Assembly (NCBI RefSeq): GCF_001046635.1
Contig: NZ_KQ130453.1
Span: 5,001 to 69,000 of the forward strand
Reading direction: 5' to 3'
Source of the DNA: Novosphingobium barchaimii LL02
GTDB lineage: Bacteria; Pseudomonadota; Alphaproteobacteria; Sphingomonadales; Sphingomonadaceae
Length of the DNA stretch: 64,000 nucleotides
Shown piece by piece: positions 45,377-54,391 of the stretch. A program made the translations under genes and the position numbers. A model generated the notes under the pieces. That model worked only from the letters and a program-made list of their open reading frames with translations. It was not told where the DNA came from and searched no databases. The stretch's first letter is position 1. Each line of letters begins with the position of its first letter.

Positions 45377-45702
45377 TTCGCCCTCCATTTCTGCAAACGC
45401 GAAAGTATCATTCCGCATGCACCGGACAGGCCGATCAGCAGCATCCCGCTGGCAAAGCAGGCGGCCGCCACGATGAGGCCCGTGCGAACCGCCTGGAGCA
45501 TGGGCTGATCAAGCGCGATCCCAGCTGCAATGACGAGGCTGCCCATCATGCACGTCTCGATCGCCACCAGGCGCAGCCGCCACTGGAAGGCGGCCGCTTC
45601 GGCGCGGGCGGCAACGCGCGCTTCGATCAATGCCTCGATCGCCGGGTCCTTTTCCCAGTCGAGCGCGAGCTGGTCGGGATGGGGAAGGTCCTTGTGCGTC
45701 AT
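45373..45702 (-). CDS. Small membrane protein of the transfer operon, 109 residues (first of three)
   Basis: Directly after traC (ATGA overlap at 45699). An N-terminal charged helix (DPAIEALIEARVAARAEAAA) precedes two hydrophobic helices (LVAIETCMMGSLVIAAGIAL and TGLIVAAACFASGMLLIGLS). Topology resembles the next gene, so the pair may be diverged relatives. Family unknown. Confidence 0.65.
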   Translation of the reverse strand: MTHKDLPHPDQLALDWEKDPAIEALIEARVAARAEAAAFQWRLRLVAIETCMMGSLVIAAGIALDQPMLQAVRTGLIVAAACFASGMLLIGLSGACGMILSRLQKWRAK

Positions 45703-48221
45703 GCGACCCTCCAGCCTTCAGGGCCGGCACCGCCTAGCACATCGACCGGATCGACGCCGGCCAGTTCGCATACCGCCTCCAGCGGATTGCGGCCGGCCCG
45801 CACCAGCGCCTCGAAGGCGGTGACCTCATTGGGCGCCGAGGTGTTGATCCAGTAGCTGAACGGATCGACCACCAGCCGTGCGATGCCGAGCCCAAGCGGG
45901 CTGTCGATGAAGACCTCGCTATAATGGGGTTTAGCATTGCGGACCGATTTCAGGAGGTCGAGCACGAACCCGGAATAGTCGAGGATCTTGTTGTCGACCG
46001 CCTTGTCATAGGTGGAACCCTGCAGCAGGAATTTGGTCGCGGCATTTTCCAGGATCACCTGGCCCGTGCCGCCGAAGAGCATGAGATCATTCATGCTCTG
46101 GAGGACGATGCCAAAGCTGCCCTGATATTTGCGCGCCCGGCGGTAGCCCTGGCCGAACGCCTCGGCGAGACGCGAGAGATCTTGTCCGTCGCTGCGCGTC
46201 ATGAACTGGGCGGCTTCGTCGCACAGGACAAAACGGGGCTTGTCTCGCGCCGAGAGATAGAGCTCCTGGGTGACGGCGTTCACCACCACCATCACGATCA
46301 CGTTGAAGAGGTCCGGAAGAGCCTTGAGGCGCTCGAGTTCCAGCACCACGAACTCGTCGCGGGAAATATCGAAGGTGGAGGGGCCGTTGAAGAAATGCCC
46401 GTAAGCGCCCTGCGATCCGAAATCGCGCAGATTGAATGCGAGTTCGCGCGCGACCGGCACGAGATGGTCGACCCGGTCGAGGTCGGAGGCGGCATTATCG
46501 GGATAGCGGCCGAGCCAGTCGCGCACCGCATCGATCCCGTCCACGCCCCGTCCGCTGTCGACCGTCCATTGCACCGCGGACTTCAGGAGATTCCACTCCG
46601 ACGTGGTGACGGGCTTGCGCGTCGAGGCATTCGCCATCTCGGCGACGATGGCGACCGCCATGGCGATCGCCGACTGCTTGTCCTCGCCGTCGAGCGCCAG
46701 CCCCATATCGAACGGGTTGAGGACGAGGCGCTCTTCGCCGATGTCGATGTAGCGCCCGGAACAGAGCGTGCAGAGCTTGCGGTAGGAACCACCGATATCG
46801 ATGATGCGGATGAGCGCGCCTTGCGCATAATATTGCTGGCACAGATTGTTGAGCAGGAAGCTCTTGCCAGCACCGCTCTCGGCCGAGACGATAAAGTTGT
46901 AGTTGTTGATCCGCGGGTCGAAGAGATCGAGCGTGATCAGCTGGCCCTTCCGCCCAACATAGAGAAGGGCCGGCCGGCCGCCGCCGCGAAAATCGGTCTG
47001 CACCGGCGCCATCAGGGTCGCGGCCTTGACCGGCATGCGAAAATCGCGCTCCAGAAGCTTCAATGTGCGCTTTTCCGGGTAAAGCCCGAAGGGCAGGCTG
47101 GCGGCGAGCAGCACCGGCAGCAGGTAGCTCTCCTCCTGCACCATGAAGGGCAGGGGTTCCGATTCCCAGAGCCGCTTGGCACGCGCTGCCATTTCGCGCG
47201 CCTGCGCGCTGTCGCGGCCGAACACCCACATGGTCGGGATCACCGAGACGAACCGGCTGTTCGACGCTTCGTCGAGGATCCAACCGATCTCCTCGATCTG
47301 CTTGCCTACCTCGACCGCAAAGCTGCCGGCTGCCTTCTGCGCCGACAGGATTTGCGCGCGCTTGTGGATCTCGAACTGCGAATGGTCGAACAGAACCGAG
47401 AGACAATAAAGGAACGGCCCGCCGATCTGGTCGCTGTCCTCGGCAGAGCCGCGCATTCCGCCCATGAGCCGATTGGCGCGCTCGGCGGTGATCCGCCGCG
47501 CCGGCGCCTTGGGCGTCAGGCATCGCGCGACCTGGTTGCCGAGAAAGACCTCCGGCCCTTCGAAGCAGAGGTCCGGCCCCGCCTCAATGATCTGCCGCGC
47601 GATCGAGGGCGCAGGCATGCCGCCGACGCTGTCGCTGAGGAACACACCGGGCGCTGGGGCAAAGACGCCGTTGAAGATCCGGCGATAGAAGCTGACCAGT
47701 TCGTCCGGCGGCAAGCGCCGGATGCCCATCTTCGCCAGTTGCTCCTCGACCTGGCGGCGAAGATCGGCGCCGAGCTTCACCCGCGTCTTGATGACGAGGA
47801 ACAGCCGAAAATCGCGCACCGGGATCGAATGCAGCGCATCGAGCCCCCCGGTTCCGGCGCGTAGATAATCGGCCGTACGCCGGGCCGAGGCCTGGACCAG
47901 TGGATCGGGCCGCACCTTGAGGTCGAGATAGGCGTCGAGCGCCGGATCGATCAGCGGATCGGCGAAGGTGATGAGCTGAAGGACCGTGCCTTCGGGAAAA
48001 TGGATATTGAGAAGACCAAGTAATGCCTGCTGAACATGGGCGAACATATAGGCGGAAGGGACGAGTTCCCACGCCTGGCCCCAGCCATCGTCGATGCACA
48101 GGAAGGCTTCTTCTTCCTCGACCCAGGCGACCATCGGCAGGAAATCCGAATAGGCGTCGCGGGTCACGGCGGCGCGCAGGCGCTGATAGCTCAGATCCCT
48201 GTGGGATGCGCCCGCGCTCAT
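45699..48221 (-). CDS. traC: TraC, type IV secretion ATPase (VirB4-like)
   Basis: Cytoplasmic, membrane-associated motor ATPase of 840 residues that drives pilus assembly. The TraC_F_IV N-terminal domain begins MSAGASHRDLSYQRLRAAVT. The Walker A loop is at residues 450-454 in VSAESGAGKSFLLNNL, and the Walker B region is KPRFVLCDEAAQFMTRSDGQ. RKYQGSFGIVLQSMNDLMLF and ATKFLLQGSTYDKAV follow, as in VirB4 proteins. It overlaps traV at its start and a small gene at its end (ATGA each). Confidence 0.96.
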   Translation of the reverse strand: MSAGASHRDLSYQRLRAAVTRDAYSDFLPMVAWVEEEEAFLCIDDGWGQAWELVPSAYMFAHVQQALLGLLNIHFPEGTVLQLITFADPLIDPALDAYLDLKVRPDPLVQASARRTADYLRAGTGGLDALHSIPVRDFRLFLVIKTRVKLGADLRRQVEEQLAKMGIRRLPPDELVSFYRRIFNGVFAPAPGVFLSDSVGGMPAPSIARQIIEAGPDLCFEGPEVFLGNQVARCLTPKAPARRITAERANRLMGGMRGSAEDSDQIGGPFLYCLSVLFDHSQFEIHKRAQILSAQKAAGSFAVEVGKQIEEIGWILDEASNSRFVSVIPTMWVFGRDSAQAREMAARAKRLWESEPLPFMVQEESYLLPVLLAASLPFGLYPEKRTLKLLERDFRMPVKAATLMAPVQTDFRGGGRPALLYVGRKGQLITLDLFDPRINNYNFIVSAESGAGKSFLLNNLCQQYYAQGALIRIIDIGGSYRKLCTLCSGRYIDIGEERLVLNPFDMGLALDGEDKQSAIAMAVAIVAEMANASTRKPVTTSEWNLLKSAVQWTVDSGRGVDGIDAVRDWLGRYPDNAASDLDRVDHLVPVARELAFNLRDFGSQGAYGHFFNGPSTFDISRDEFVVLELERLKALPDLFNVIVMVVVNAVTQELYLSARDKPRFVLCDEAAQFMTRSDGQDLSRLAEAFGQGYRRARKYQGSFGIVLQSMNDLMLFGGTGQVILENAATKFLLQGSTYDKAVDNKILDYSGFVLDLLKSVRNAKPHYSEVFIDSPLGLGIARLVVDPFSYWINTSAPNEVTAFEALVRAGRNPLEAVCELAGVDPVDVLGGAGPEGWRVA

Positions 48222-48823
48222 GGCCGTTTCTCCGGTTCGATCGCCATCGGCGCGGCGTCACCGGTCACCGCCTCCGCACGGCCGGGCTCGGGCGCCCGCA
48301 TCGTGCGCAGCACCGGCGGGGCGGGGGTTCGCCCGCCCGGTTCGACCAGATAATCGCCCACGACCCAGGCTGGCCTGTTGAGGATCGAATAGACATAGCG
48401 CGCCATGTAGAGCCGGTCGGGCCGCTGCTTGTCGGCATAAGGCAGGATCAGCGTGCGGATCGTGCGCGACGGGCGCAGCATCGGCGAACCGGCCCCCTCG
48501 ATCACCGCGCCGACATTGCCCTGCCCAGCTTGCGGCGACACGGCTACGGCGGTCGCTTTCGCGCGGCCCTTACCCGTTGCCGGCGCTCGCCCCTTCCGGT
48601 TGGTGCTGAGCAGCTTGCGATCGTTGGTCACCATCGGATCGGATTTCGACGCCCGCCCGGCAACCGCGTCGGCATAGGCCTGATCCGGATGGATGCACTG
48701 GCCATGGTCGCTGTTCTTGCAGGAGAATTTCTCGCTATAGGGCGACATCATCGATCCGACGGTGGCGCAGCCGGGAAGCACGAGAAGCGGCAGAACTATA
48801 AGGCAGGGATGAATTTTCTTCAT
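48218..48823 (-). CDS. traV: TraV, outer-membrane lipoprotein of the secretion core
   Basis: Lipoprotein of 201 residues: MKKIHPCLIVLPLLVLPGCA carries the lipobox LPGC. Then SPYSEKFSCKNSDHGQCIHP shows the two conserved Cys of TraV, with AYADAVAGR after it. It forms the outer-membrane core with TraK and TraB. ATG 48823 has GGAG nine bases upstream; an ATG at 48850 overlapping the traB stop would add nine residues before the signal. Confidence 0.9.
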   Translation of the reverse strand: MKKIHPCLIVLPLLVLPGCATVGSMMSPYSEKFSCKNSDHGQCIHPDQAYADAVAGRASKSDPMVTNDRKLLSTNRKGRAPATGKGRAKATAVAVSPQAGQGNVGAVIEGAGSPMLRPSRTIRTLILPYADKQRPDRLYMARYVYSILNRPAWVVGDYLVEPGGRTPAPPVLRTMRAPEPGRAEAVTGDAAPMAIEPEKRP

Positions 48824-48849
48824 CGTTTTGACTCCGGATTGAGCACGCA

Positions 48850-50196
48850 TCAGAACTTCACTCCCGCGCCGGGCTTGATCTCGAGGGTCGCGCCCTCCTG
48901 GATCACCACGACCACATCCTTGGCGGCGCCCACCTCGACGATGGGGCCGGCCTGCCGTGCGAGATCGAGATAGAAATCGGTGAGCTTGTCCGAGGATTTG
49001 GAGAGGCCGCCGGCAATGCCGGTCTTTGCGGCATCGCCGGCATCGAGCGAGCGGACCGTTCCCAGCGCCGAGGTAGAGGTGTCGCCGAAGGTATTTTCGA
49101 CCGACTGGGATATGCCGCTGATGGTGCCGGCGATGAAGGCGCGGGCCAGCGTCGCACCGGCCCGCGTCACCACCTTGCCCGACAGGCCTTTCTTGCCGTC
49201 GGTATCGACGAAGAAGCCCTTGACCGGCTGATCGACGATGGAATGTTCGTCGAAGTCGACGCAGGACAGCGAGACGAGCTGGACCTCGACCCGTTCCTTG
49301 GCGAGGCTGCCCGTGGCGTTGCCGATCACGAAGCATCCGGCAAGGTTCGCCTTCACCTCATTGGGCAGCACTGCAGGCGCCTGCACCCGGGCGATGATCG
49401 GTTCGGGATTACTGGTCGCGTCCCGGCTCGCCAGCGCGTCGATCCCGGTCAGCAGCCGCGCTTTCATGAAACCAGGCGGTAAATAGATCGTCCGATTCTT
49501 TTTTTTGGACGAAGTTGAACCGTCCGCCGCGCCCTGGGCACCGCCTGTGCCGACCACCTGACCCATTGCCGTCCCGATCGCGCCGACCGTCTTCTCAACC
49601 GGCGGCGCGGGCGGCGCAGGAGGCGCTACAGGCCCTGTGGGCGGCGCCGGCAACTTGTCGGCATCCGCGCTGACCTCGCCGGTTTCCGGGGGATAAGGGA
49701 GGGCGGGCACGTCATCAGTCAGAGCGGGTGGCAGATCGCCATCGACAGCTCCGGCACTCCTGCTGCCCGGAGCGCGCGATCCGGGAACGACCTTACCTTC
49801 CTCGATCGCGCTGACACGGTCGCCAAGCAGCTGCTGGCCATCGAGGACCTCCTTCAAGTCACCGCGCAGCTTCACCTCGAGGCTGTCGCCCCGCAGGCCC
49901 GCCCCCATGTTGAGCGAGGAGGCGGGGTTGGCGGGCTTCGCCTCCTCCTTACTGCCGGAGACCATATAGAGGCCGACGCCGAGCGCGCCGACCGCGACGC
50001 CGACGGCAAGCTGGCGGGCGCGCAGCTTCTGGCGGGCGGAGAGTTTGGCCCATTGCGCCTTCCAGTCGAGCAGCGCCGGCGAGGTGCTGCGCAGGGCCTC
50101 ATCCCTCTCCCGTGCGCCTCGCGCGGCGAGATGGGCCTGATAGGGCGACAACTCTTCCGGCGCCTGTGCCGGATCCTTGTCCATGTCGCCGTTCAT
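48850..50196 (-). CDS. traB: TraB, secretion core protein (VirB10-like)
   Basis: Inner-membrane to outer-membrane scaffold of 448 residues. A cytoplasmic N-terminus is followed by a single membrane helix (RQLAVGVAVGALGVGLYMVS), a coiled coil, a Pro-rich linker (APPTGPVAPPAPPAPP) and the VirB10-type beta-barrel domain: TIYLPPGFMKARLLTGIDAL, ARVQAPAVLPNEVKANLAGC, GKKGLSGKVVTRAGATLARA. The C-terminus VEVGAAKDVVVVIQEGATLE is typical. Start overlaps the traK stop (ATGA). Confidence 0.95.
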   Translation of the reverse strand: MNGDMDKDPAQAPEELSPYQAHLAARGARERDEALRSTSPALLDWKAQWAKLSARQKLRARQLAVGVAVGALGVGLYMVSGSKEEAKPANPASSLNMGAGLRGDSLEVKLRGDLKEVLDGQQLLGDRVSAIEEGKVVPGSRAPGSRSAGAVDGDLPPALTDDVPALPYPPETGEVSADADKLPAPPTGPVAPPAPPAPPVEKTVGAIGTAMGQVVGTGGAQGAADGSTSSKKKNRTIYLPPGFMKARLLTGIDALASRDATSNPEPIIARVQAPAVLPNEVKANLAGCFVIGNATGSLAKERVEVQLVSLSCVDFDEHSIVDQPVKGFFVDTDGKKGLSGKVVTRAGATLARAFIAGTISGISQSVENTFGDTSTSALGTVRSLDAGDAAKTGIAGGLSKSSDKLTDFYLDLARQAGPIVEVGAAKDVVVVIQEGATLEIKPGAGVKF

Positions 50197-51041
50197 TGCC
50201 GGGCCTCCCTGCGCACGACGACAAGCCGCGCCGTTTCACCGGCGTCGAGACGCACCCGGTCGAGGGTGAGCGAGAAAATCCGCTCCCCGAGCACGGGCTC
50301 GACCAGCAAGCGTTCGTCGAGCGTCACCGGCGTGGCCGCGCGCAGATGATATTCGGAAGCGGAAAGCCCGGCGCCCTCGACCGCGATGCGCCGCCCTTCG
50401 GTAATCGACAGGCCCGGGATCGCCGCTATGCCGATCGTGTCGCCGGATGGCGCGACCTCGCTGAAAGAGGCAGGGACGCGATCGTCGAGCAGCGACAGGG
50501 TGATCGAGACAGCACGGTCCTCGTCGGCGAGCGCCGCCATGAGCTCGTTGTTCGCCTGCGCCCGCTGGCGGGTACCGGGCATCAGCACCACCGTCTGCGC
50601 CGGAATCTCCGCCGGCTCGGCATAGAGCGGATAGGTGGCGCCGTTGCAGCTAACGAAGAATTCGGAGGGCTGCGTCACATAGGTGCGCGTCACCTGGCCG
50701 GCATCGTCGATCTCGCGGGCCAGGAACTTGATCCAGGCGTCCGCGCCGCCTTTCTCGACGGCGAGACCTTTCTCGGCCGAGAATTTGATGTCCTCGATCT
50801 CGCCGCCCTCGCACACGACATGGTTGATGTCGCGGTTGGACAGGCGGATATGGCTGGTCTGGTCGGGCAGCGCATGGATCGTCTGCGCCGATGCCGGCGC
50901 TGCCAACGGCGCTGCGCCAAGCAGCAGGAAAAGCGTCAGGGCGCGGCGCATCGGCGAGCCGCAGAATTTTCTTGTTTCCGTGATTTCCGAGCCAGCAGAC
51001 GCTGCCGCCTGCTTCGAAATCACTTCAATGGGTTTCGGCAT
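50193..51041 (-). CDS. traK: TraK, secretin-like core protein (VirB9-like)
   Basis: Periplasmic core protein of 282 residues. The signal peptide MRRALTLFLLLGAAPLAAPA begins at residue 31, so the true start may be ATG 50951; ATG 51041 has a GGAG seven bases upstream inside traE. TraK segments are DQTSHIRLSNRDINHVVCEG, YVTQPSEFFVSCNGATYPLY and a C-terminal beta domain. It links TraB and TraV in the outer-membrane complex. Confidence 0.92.
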   Translation of the reverse strand: MPKPIEVISKQAAASAGSEITETRKFCGSPMRRALTLFLLLGAAPLAAPASAQTIHALPDQTSHIRLSNRDINHVVCEGGEIEDIKFSAEKGLAVEKGGADAWIKFLAREIDDAGQVTRTYVTQPSEFFVSCNGATYPLYAEPAEIPAQTVVLMPGTRQRAQANNELMAALADEDRAVSITLSLLDDRVPASFSEVAPSGDTIGIAAIPGLSITEGRRIAVEGAGLSASEYHLRAATPVTLDERLLVEPVLGERIFSLTLDRVRLDAGETARLVVVRREARQ

Positions 51042-51660
51042 CGAACTGCTCCTCGGAAAGACGCGTCAGCCAGAAGCGGCCGTTTTCGATGGCGTAGCCG
51101 ATGCGTAAAATGCCGCGGAATTTGCGGATCACGCCGCCGATGACGCGCACCTTCTCGACAGGGACCACGATCTCATGCGTGGTCCATCGCACCGGCTGAT
51201 CGCCCCGGATATAAGTGGCGATCGACAGGGTCGGGTTATTCGCCAGTTCGTCGAGCACGGCATTGAGACTGTCGCGCATGGCGCCGTAGGCGGACGGATG
51301 AACAAGCCCGAGCAGCTCCTGGAACTGGCGGTCCGCCGAATAGGCCGACCAGGTGCCCGACAGCGCGACAATGTTGCGCGTCATCGCGACGATATAGGCC
51401 TCGGACGGTTTGTTGCCCGAGACATGGAGATCGCCGGTGGCCCCGAAGGGCACGATGACGGTCCGGGCATTCTGGTTGGTCGTGTAGATCACCGCGCCCA
51501 GCACCGCGGTGACGCCGAACATCCCGGTGATGGCGACCTTGAGCAGCCGGTTCTCCTCGAAGAGGTTCGCCGAGCCCTGCAGGTAGCGATGGATGCCGAA
51601 GCTGGCGGGCTTGCCGTGCAGCACGTCCTCGTTCGTTCGCTTGCGCGTGAAGATGCCCAT
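51025..51660 (-). CDS. traE: TraE, VirB5-like assembly protein
   Basis: A 211-residue F-type TraE. The start is ATG 51660 (MGIFTRKRTNEDVLHGKPAS). A membrane helix (VAITGMFGVTAVLGAVIYTT) near residue 50 precedes a periplasmic domain with LSGTWSAYSADRQFQELLGL and KVRVIGGVIRKFRGILRIGY. It is needed for pilus formation. It overlaps the traK 5' end by 17 bases. Confidence 0.9.
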   Translation of the reverse strand: MGIFTRKRTNEDVLHGKPASFGIHRYLQGSANLFEENRLLKVAITGMFGVTAVLGAVIYTTNQNARTVIVPFGATGDLHVSGNKPSEAYIVAMTRNIVALSGTWSAYSADRQFQELLGLVHPSAYGAMRDSLNAVLDELANNPTLSIATYIRGDQPVRWTTHEIVVPVEKVRVIGGVIRKFRGILRIGYAIENGRFWLTRLSEEQFDAETH

Positions 51661-51665
51661 GGCGC

Positions 51666-51932
51666 CTACTCGAAGAAGCGGGTCTGCGTGGGACCCGGAT
51701 AATGAGGGAAGGAAACCAGGCCCCAGCGCCACGCGAGGTGCGCGAGATAGCCCCTGGGCTTGGTCCGCTTCCACGGGATGAAAAGGAGAAGGGCAGCGAT
51801 GAGCGCCCAGCCGACAAGTCCGCCCACGATCGCGGCCACGAACACGCTCGAGGTCGCGAGCAGGAACTCGTCCGATCCGAACCACAGGATCTGGACCGGC
51901 CGATGCAGATATTGCGGAAGGCGTTCGTCCAC
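51666..51932 (-). CDS. traL: TraL, VirB3-like inner-membrane protein
   Basis: About 88 residues, beginning at GTG 51932 (VDERLPQYLHRPVQILWFGS), which has AAGGG upstream; an ATG at 51956 would add eight residues containing the ribosome site itself. Two membrane helices (FLLATSSVFVAAIVGGLVGW and WALIAALLLFIPWKR) are followed by GYLAHLAWRWGLVSFPHYPG, typical of TraL. It ends six bases before traE. Confidence 0.9.
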   Translation of the reverse strand: MDERLPQYLHRPVQILWFGSDEFLLATSSVFVAAIVGGLVGWALIAALLLFIPWKRTKPRGYLAHLAWRWGLVSFPHYPGPTQTRFFE

Positions 51933-52063
51933 TTGCCCTTCTCCTCCTGGCTTCATGACACCTGTGAAGGTGCCGGTTTCCGGAGACCGACCATCGGTCC
52001 CCAGCGCTTTGCCGGTGCGAATGCGCCTGGCCGGTCAGCCGGCGCGCAGCCGCACACAGCGTC

Positions 52064-52378
52064 TCAGACGACCATCCCGAAGGTCTGGAGAATGGAGTCC
52101 GCCTTGATCAGGCAGACGGCCGCGACGATGGTCGGGATGCCGATCATGATGTTCGAGAAGAGGCGCGAGACGCCGAACAGGAAGGCAGCGACGCCGCCCA
52201 CGAAGCCGAGCGGGCCCTTCACACCCTGGTTCACGACGATATCGTAGATATCGTAGCCGAGGTCGCCTTGGGCCGGCGCCGAGAAGGCGTGGGCGGGAAC
52301 GCCCACCAGGGTCATCGCGCCCAAAGGGAGACCGAAATTGGCCACCGCCAGGGCCTTGTTACCGAGTTTACGCATCAT
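52064..52378 (-). CDS. traA: TraA, pilin precursor
   Basis: A 104-residue F-type pilin. The leader (MMRKLGNKALAVANFGLPLG to AHA) is cut near residue 30, leaving a mature pilin with two hydrophobic helices (KGPLGFVGGVAAFLFGVSRL and NIMIGIPTIVAAVCLIKADS) separated by a short polar loop. ATG 52378 has GGAG eight bases upstream. It lies between dsbC and traL. The S26 peptidase at 38338 is a candidate processing enzyme. Confidence 0.85.
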   Translation of the reverse strand: MMRKLGNKALAVANFGLPLGAMTLVGVPAHAFSAPAQGDLGYDIYDIVVNQGVKGPLGFVGGVAAFLFGVSRLFSNIMIGIPTIVAAVCLIKADSILQTFGMVV

Positions 52379-52569
52379 GGCATTGCTCCAAAGAGAGCCG
52401 TCCAACAAAGCCTGCCGGCATCGACAGAAGATCGGTGTCGGCCGGGGCGTCGGTGGACGGCTCCGAGAGCCCGCCGCCGCCGGCATCCGGTTCATCCGCC
52501 GGGCCGAATCGGCCCAGCCTGGATGCCCTCCGAAAGAGATCGCCGCTTCCCGCGACGGTGCGTGTGAAC

Positions 52570-53520
52570 TCAGCGCGGCGCATCGGTCGCGGCCTTCGCC
52601 AGCGCGGGTTTGGCATGCCGGTCGAGGAACGCCTCGAGCTCCGCCTGCTGGAAGCCCGAGATGAGCTTGCCGTCCGCGATGAGGGTCGGCGTTCCCGAGA
52701 CACCCACCTTGGCGACCAGTTCGGCATCGGCGGCGACCTTGTCGTGGCCGGCCGCGCATTGGCGCAGAACCGGCGGGGTCTGACCCAAATAGGCGGCCCT
52801 GAACGCTGCCTCGCGATCTGGCGAGCACAGGATGTGCTCCGCCCTGGCCGCTGCGGTCGCGTGGATGCCGCTCACGAAGAAGATAAGCCGCCGGACCGGT
52901 TTGCCTTCGGCCGCCTTCGCGGCCCAGAAGCGGTCGAGCGCCTGGCAGTAGGGGCAGTCGGGATCGGTGAACTCGATCACCGTTGGCGCATTGACCGGCC
53001 CGATCGCCAGCCCCTTGGCGGGATCGATCGCCTTCAGGCGCCGGCTGGCGCCCTGTTCCTGGGCGAGCGCCGTCAGGTTCACGCCATTGCGGTCGTAGAC
53101 CGTGGCGAACAGCAGGTGCTCGCTCCGCGGTGCGAAATAGATGATCTTGCCGCCTGCGGTGGCTTGATAGAGCGGACCTTCGACCGGTGCGGGACCGAAG
53201 TCCTCGAAGCGCAGATTTGTGAAGGTTTGGTGCAACTGCTGCTCGGCTTCGGCGTGCGCGTTGGCCAGGGGGTCACCGTGAGTCTGCGCTCGCGCAGCAT
53301 CTTGGGGCTGGGCGGTGACAAGTTCCGGTTTACCGGCATGGACAGGGGCAGCCGACATGAGCGCCAGCGCTGCGACACCAGCTACACTACCAAATAAACC
53401 CGGCCGCTTCGGCCATGAGGAAGTCGTGACTGAGCCTTTCCGCCGCGCCGCAGCGCGCCCGGTCCCAGGCACAAGATGTAACCTGACTGTCATCGCCAAT
53501 TCAAGAGGATTGTGGAACAT
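52570..53520 (-). CDS. DsbC-family thiol-disulfide isomerase of the transfer operon
   Basis: Secreted 316-residue protein. The N-terminal dimerisation-like domain (FEDFGPAPVEGPLYQATAGG, KIIYFAPRSEHLLFATVYDR) and the thioredoxin domain with CPYC at residues 189-192 (FTDPDCPYCQALDRFWA) and the cis-Pro loop VGVSGTPTLIADG match DsbC and TrbB-type isomerases. It should repair disulfides in Cys-rich TraN and TraU. ATG 53520 is favoured by AAGGAGG nine bases upstream. It is the first gene of the leftward operon. Confidence 0.9.
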   Translation of the reverse strand: MFHNPLELAMTVRLHLVPGTGRAAARRKGSVTTSSWPKRPGLFGSVAGVAALALMSAAPVHAGKPELVTAQPQDAARAQTHGDPLANAHAEAEQQLHQTFTNLRFEDFGPAPVEGPLYQATAGGKIIYFAPRSEHLLFATVYDRNGVNLTALAQEQGASRRLKAIDPAKGLAIGPVNAPTVIEFTDPDCPYCQALDRFWAAKAAEGKPVRRLIFFVSGIHATAAARAEHILCSPDREAAFRAAYLGQTPPVLRQCAAGHDKVAADAELVAKVGVSGTPTLIADGKLISGFQQAELEAFLDRHAKPALAKAATDAPR

Positions 53521-53827
53521 TGGCACACGCCTCCTTCTTCCGGCGCGTGCGGTTCCGCGCGCCGGCTTTCGTCATGCGGTTCGGGCTGGGAGCGTGGTTT
53601 GGGCTGCGCTCGCCTTCCCCGTGGTGATCGGATGGATGAAGGATGAAGCGAAGAAATAACCCGCACAATAGGCAGGGTACTGAGATGCCGGTTCGGAAAT
53701 ACAGTGCCGAAATCGGCACGTCAGTTCCGCTTTTCGTGCCCTGCCACGTGGATTTTACCGTCTTGTCTGTGGGAGCGCTGTCGCACGACGGTTCGCTTCG
53801 ATTGCGAATCAGCCAGGGAGTCTCGGC
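53521..53827. other. Divergent promoter region of the transfer operon
   Basis: About 300 bases between the leftward dsbC and a rightward small gene. Short open frames exist (for example 53643-53831), but none has a ribosome site or protein-like content I trust. It must contain the promoter of the transfer operon; no clear -35/-10 pair or palindrome could be picked out by eye. Confidence 0.35.
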
Positions 53828-54250
53828 ATGAGGACTTCGAGAACATACAAACTGCAGCTCTCGGGGCAGGGCATCGACCAATTCCTCGCCTGCCACTGCC
53901 GGGTCGCACGCCTGGCGAAGGAATTCATCCCCTATGGCATGACCCTCTATGTCGCCATGAGCCTGCTCGACGCCAGCGACCCGGCCGATATCGCTGCCGA
54001 ACTGGAATCCCCGGCGTGCAATGCGCTCGGAGGTTCCTCGAACCGCTTCGTGGGAACGACGTCACACCTTGCCGATCTCGTTGAGCAGGTTGGCGCGCGC
54101 CTCGCCGATAGTGGCCATTGTGGTCGATCCATAGCGACATGGCGCCTTTATAATGCCGGGCTCAGTCTGCTGCTGAGTTCCGAAGACGGGGAGCTACAGG
54201 CCGCCTTTCGAAGAGCCGCCCAGACCATTCCAGTCCGGCGATCTCGCTGA
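53828..54250 (+). CDS. Hypothetical protein, 140 residues, at the start of the lasso region
   Basis: A soluble protein, starting at ATG 53828 with GGGAG upstream: MRTSRTYKLQLSGQGIDQFL, RVARLAKEFIPYGMTLYVAM and a C-terminal RSIATWRLYNAGLSLLLSSE helix. Family unknown. It is followed by the 17-bp palindrome and the XRE gene. It may belong to the regulators or to the transfer region. Confidence 0.55.
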   Translation: MRTSRTYKLQLSGQGIDQFLACHCRVARLAKEFIPYGMTLYVAMSLLDASDPADIAAELESPACNALGGSSNRFVGTTSHLADLVEQVGARLADSGHCGRSIATWRLYNAGLSLLLSSEDGELQAAFRRAAQTIPVRRSR

Positions 54251-54282
54251 TACCGAATATCTGTAGAGATTATTTGAATAAT

Positions 54283-54299
54283 GCTTTCACCATGAAAGC
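54283..54299. promoter_or_regulatory. 17-bp palindrome, operator copy 1
   Basis: GCTTTCACCATGAAAGC has two perfect 7-bp arms around CCA. It lies 93 bases upstream of the XRE gene. The same site, 15 of 17 bases, recurs upstream of the lasso precursor at 55509-55525. A further pair of short arms (CGTTAC and GTAACG) follows at 54299-54327. It is probably bound by one of the two regulators encoded next to it. Confidence 0.6.
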
Positions 54300-54391
54300 G
54301 TTACCGGATTGACGTTTGGCGTAACGAACAACATTTTCTCCGAACTGGGCTGTGCACGGGAGCTTTGAGCCATTGGCAGGGAGATCTTGTC

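Noticed and set aside
45924-47864. Long open frame (646 codons) opposite traC
   Set aside because: traC has full family homology and Walker motifs; the antisense frame is an artefact of high GC at third codon positions and has no recognisable domain.
53643-53831. Short frame between dsbC and the lasso region
   Set aside because: No ribosome site and no protein-like pattern; the region is better explained as a divergent promoter.
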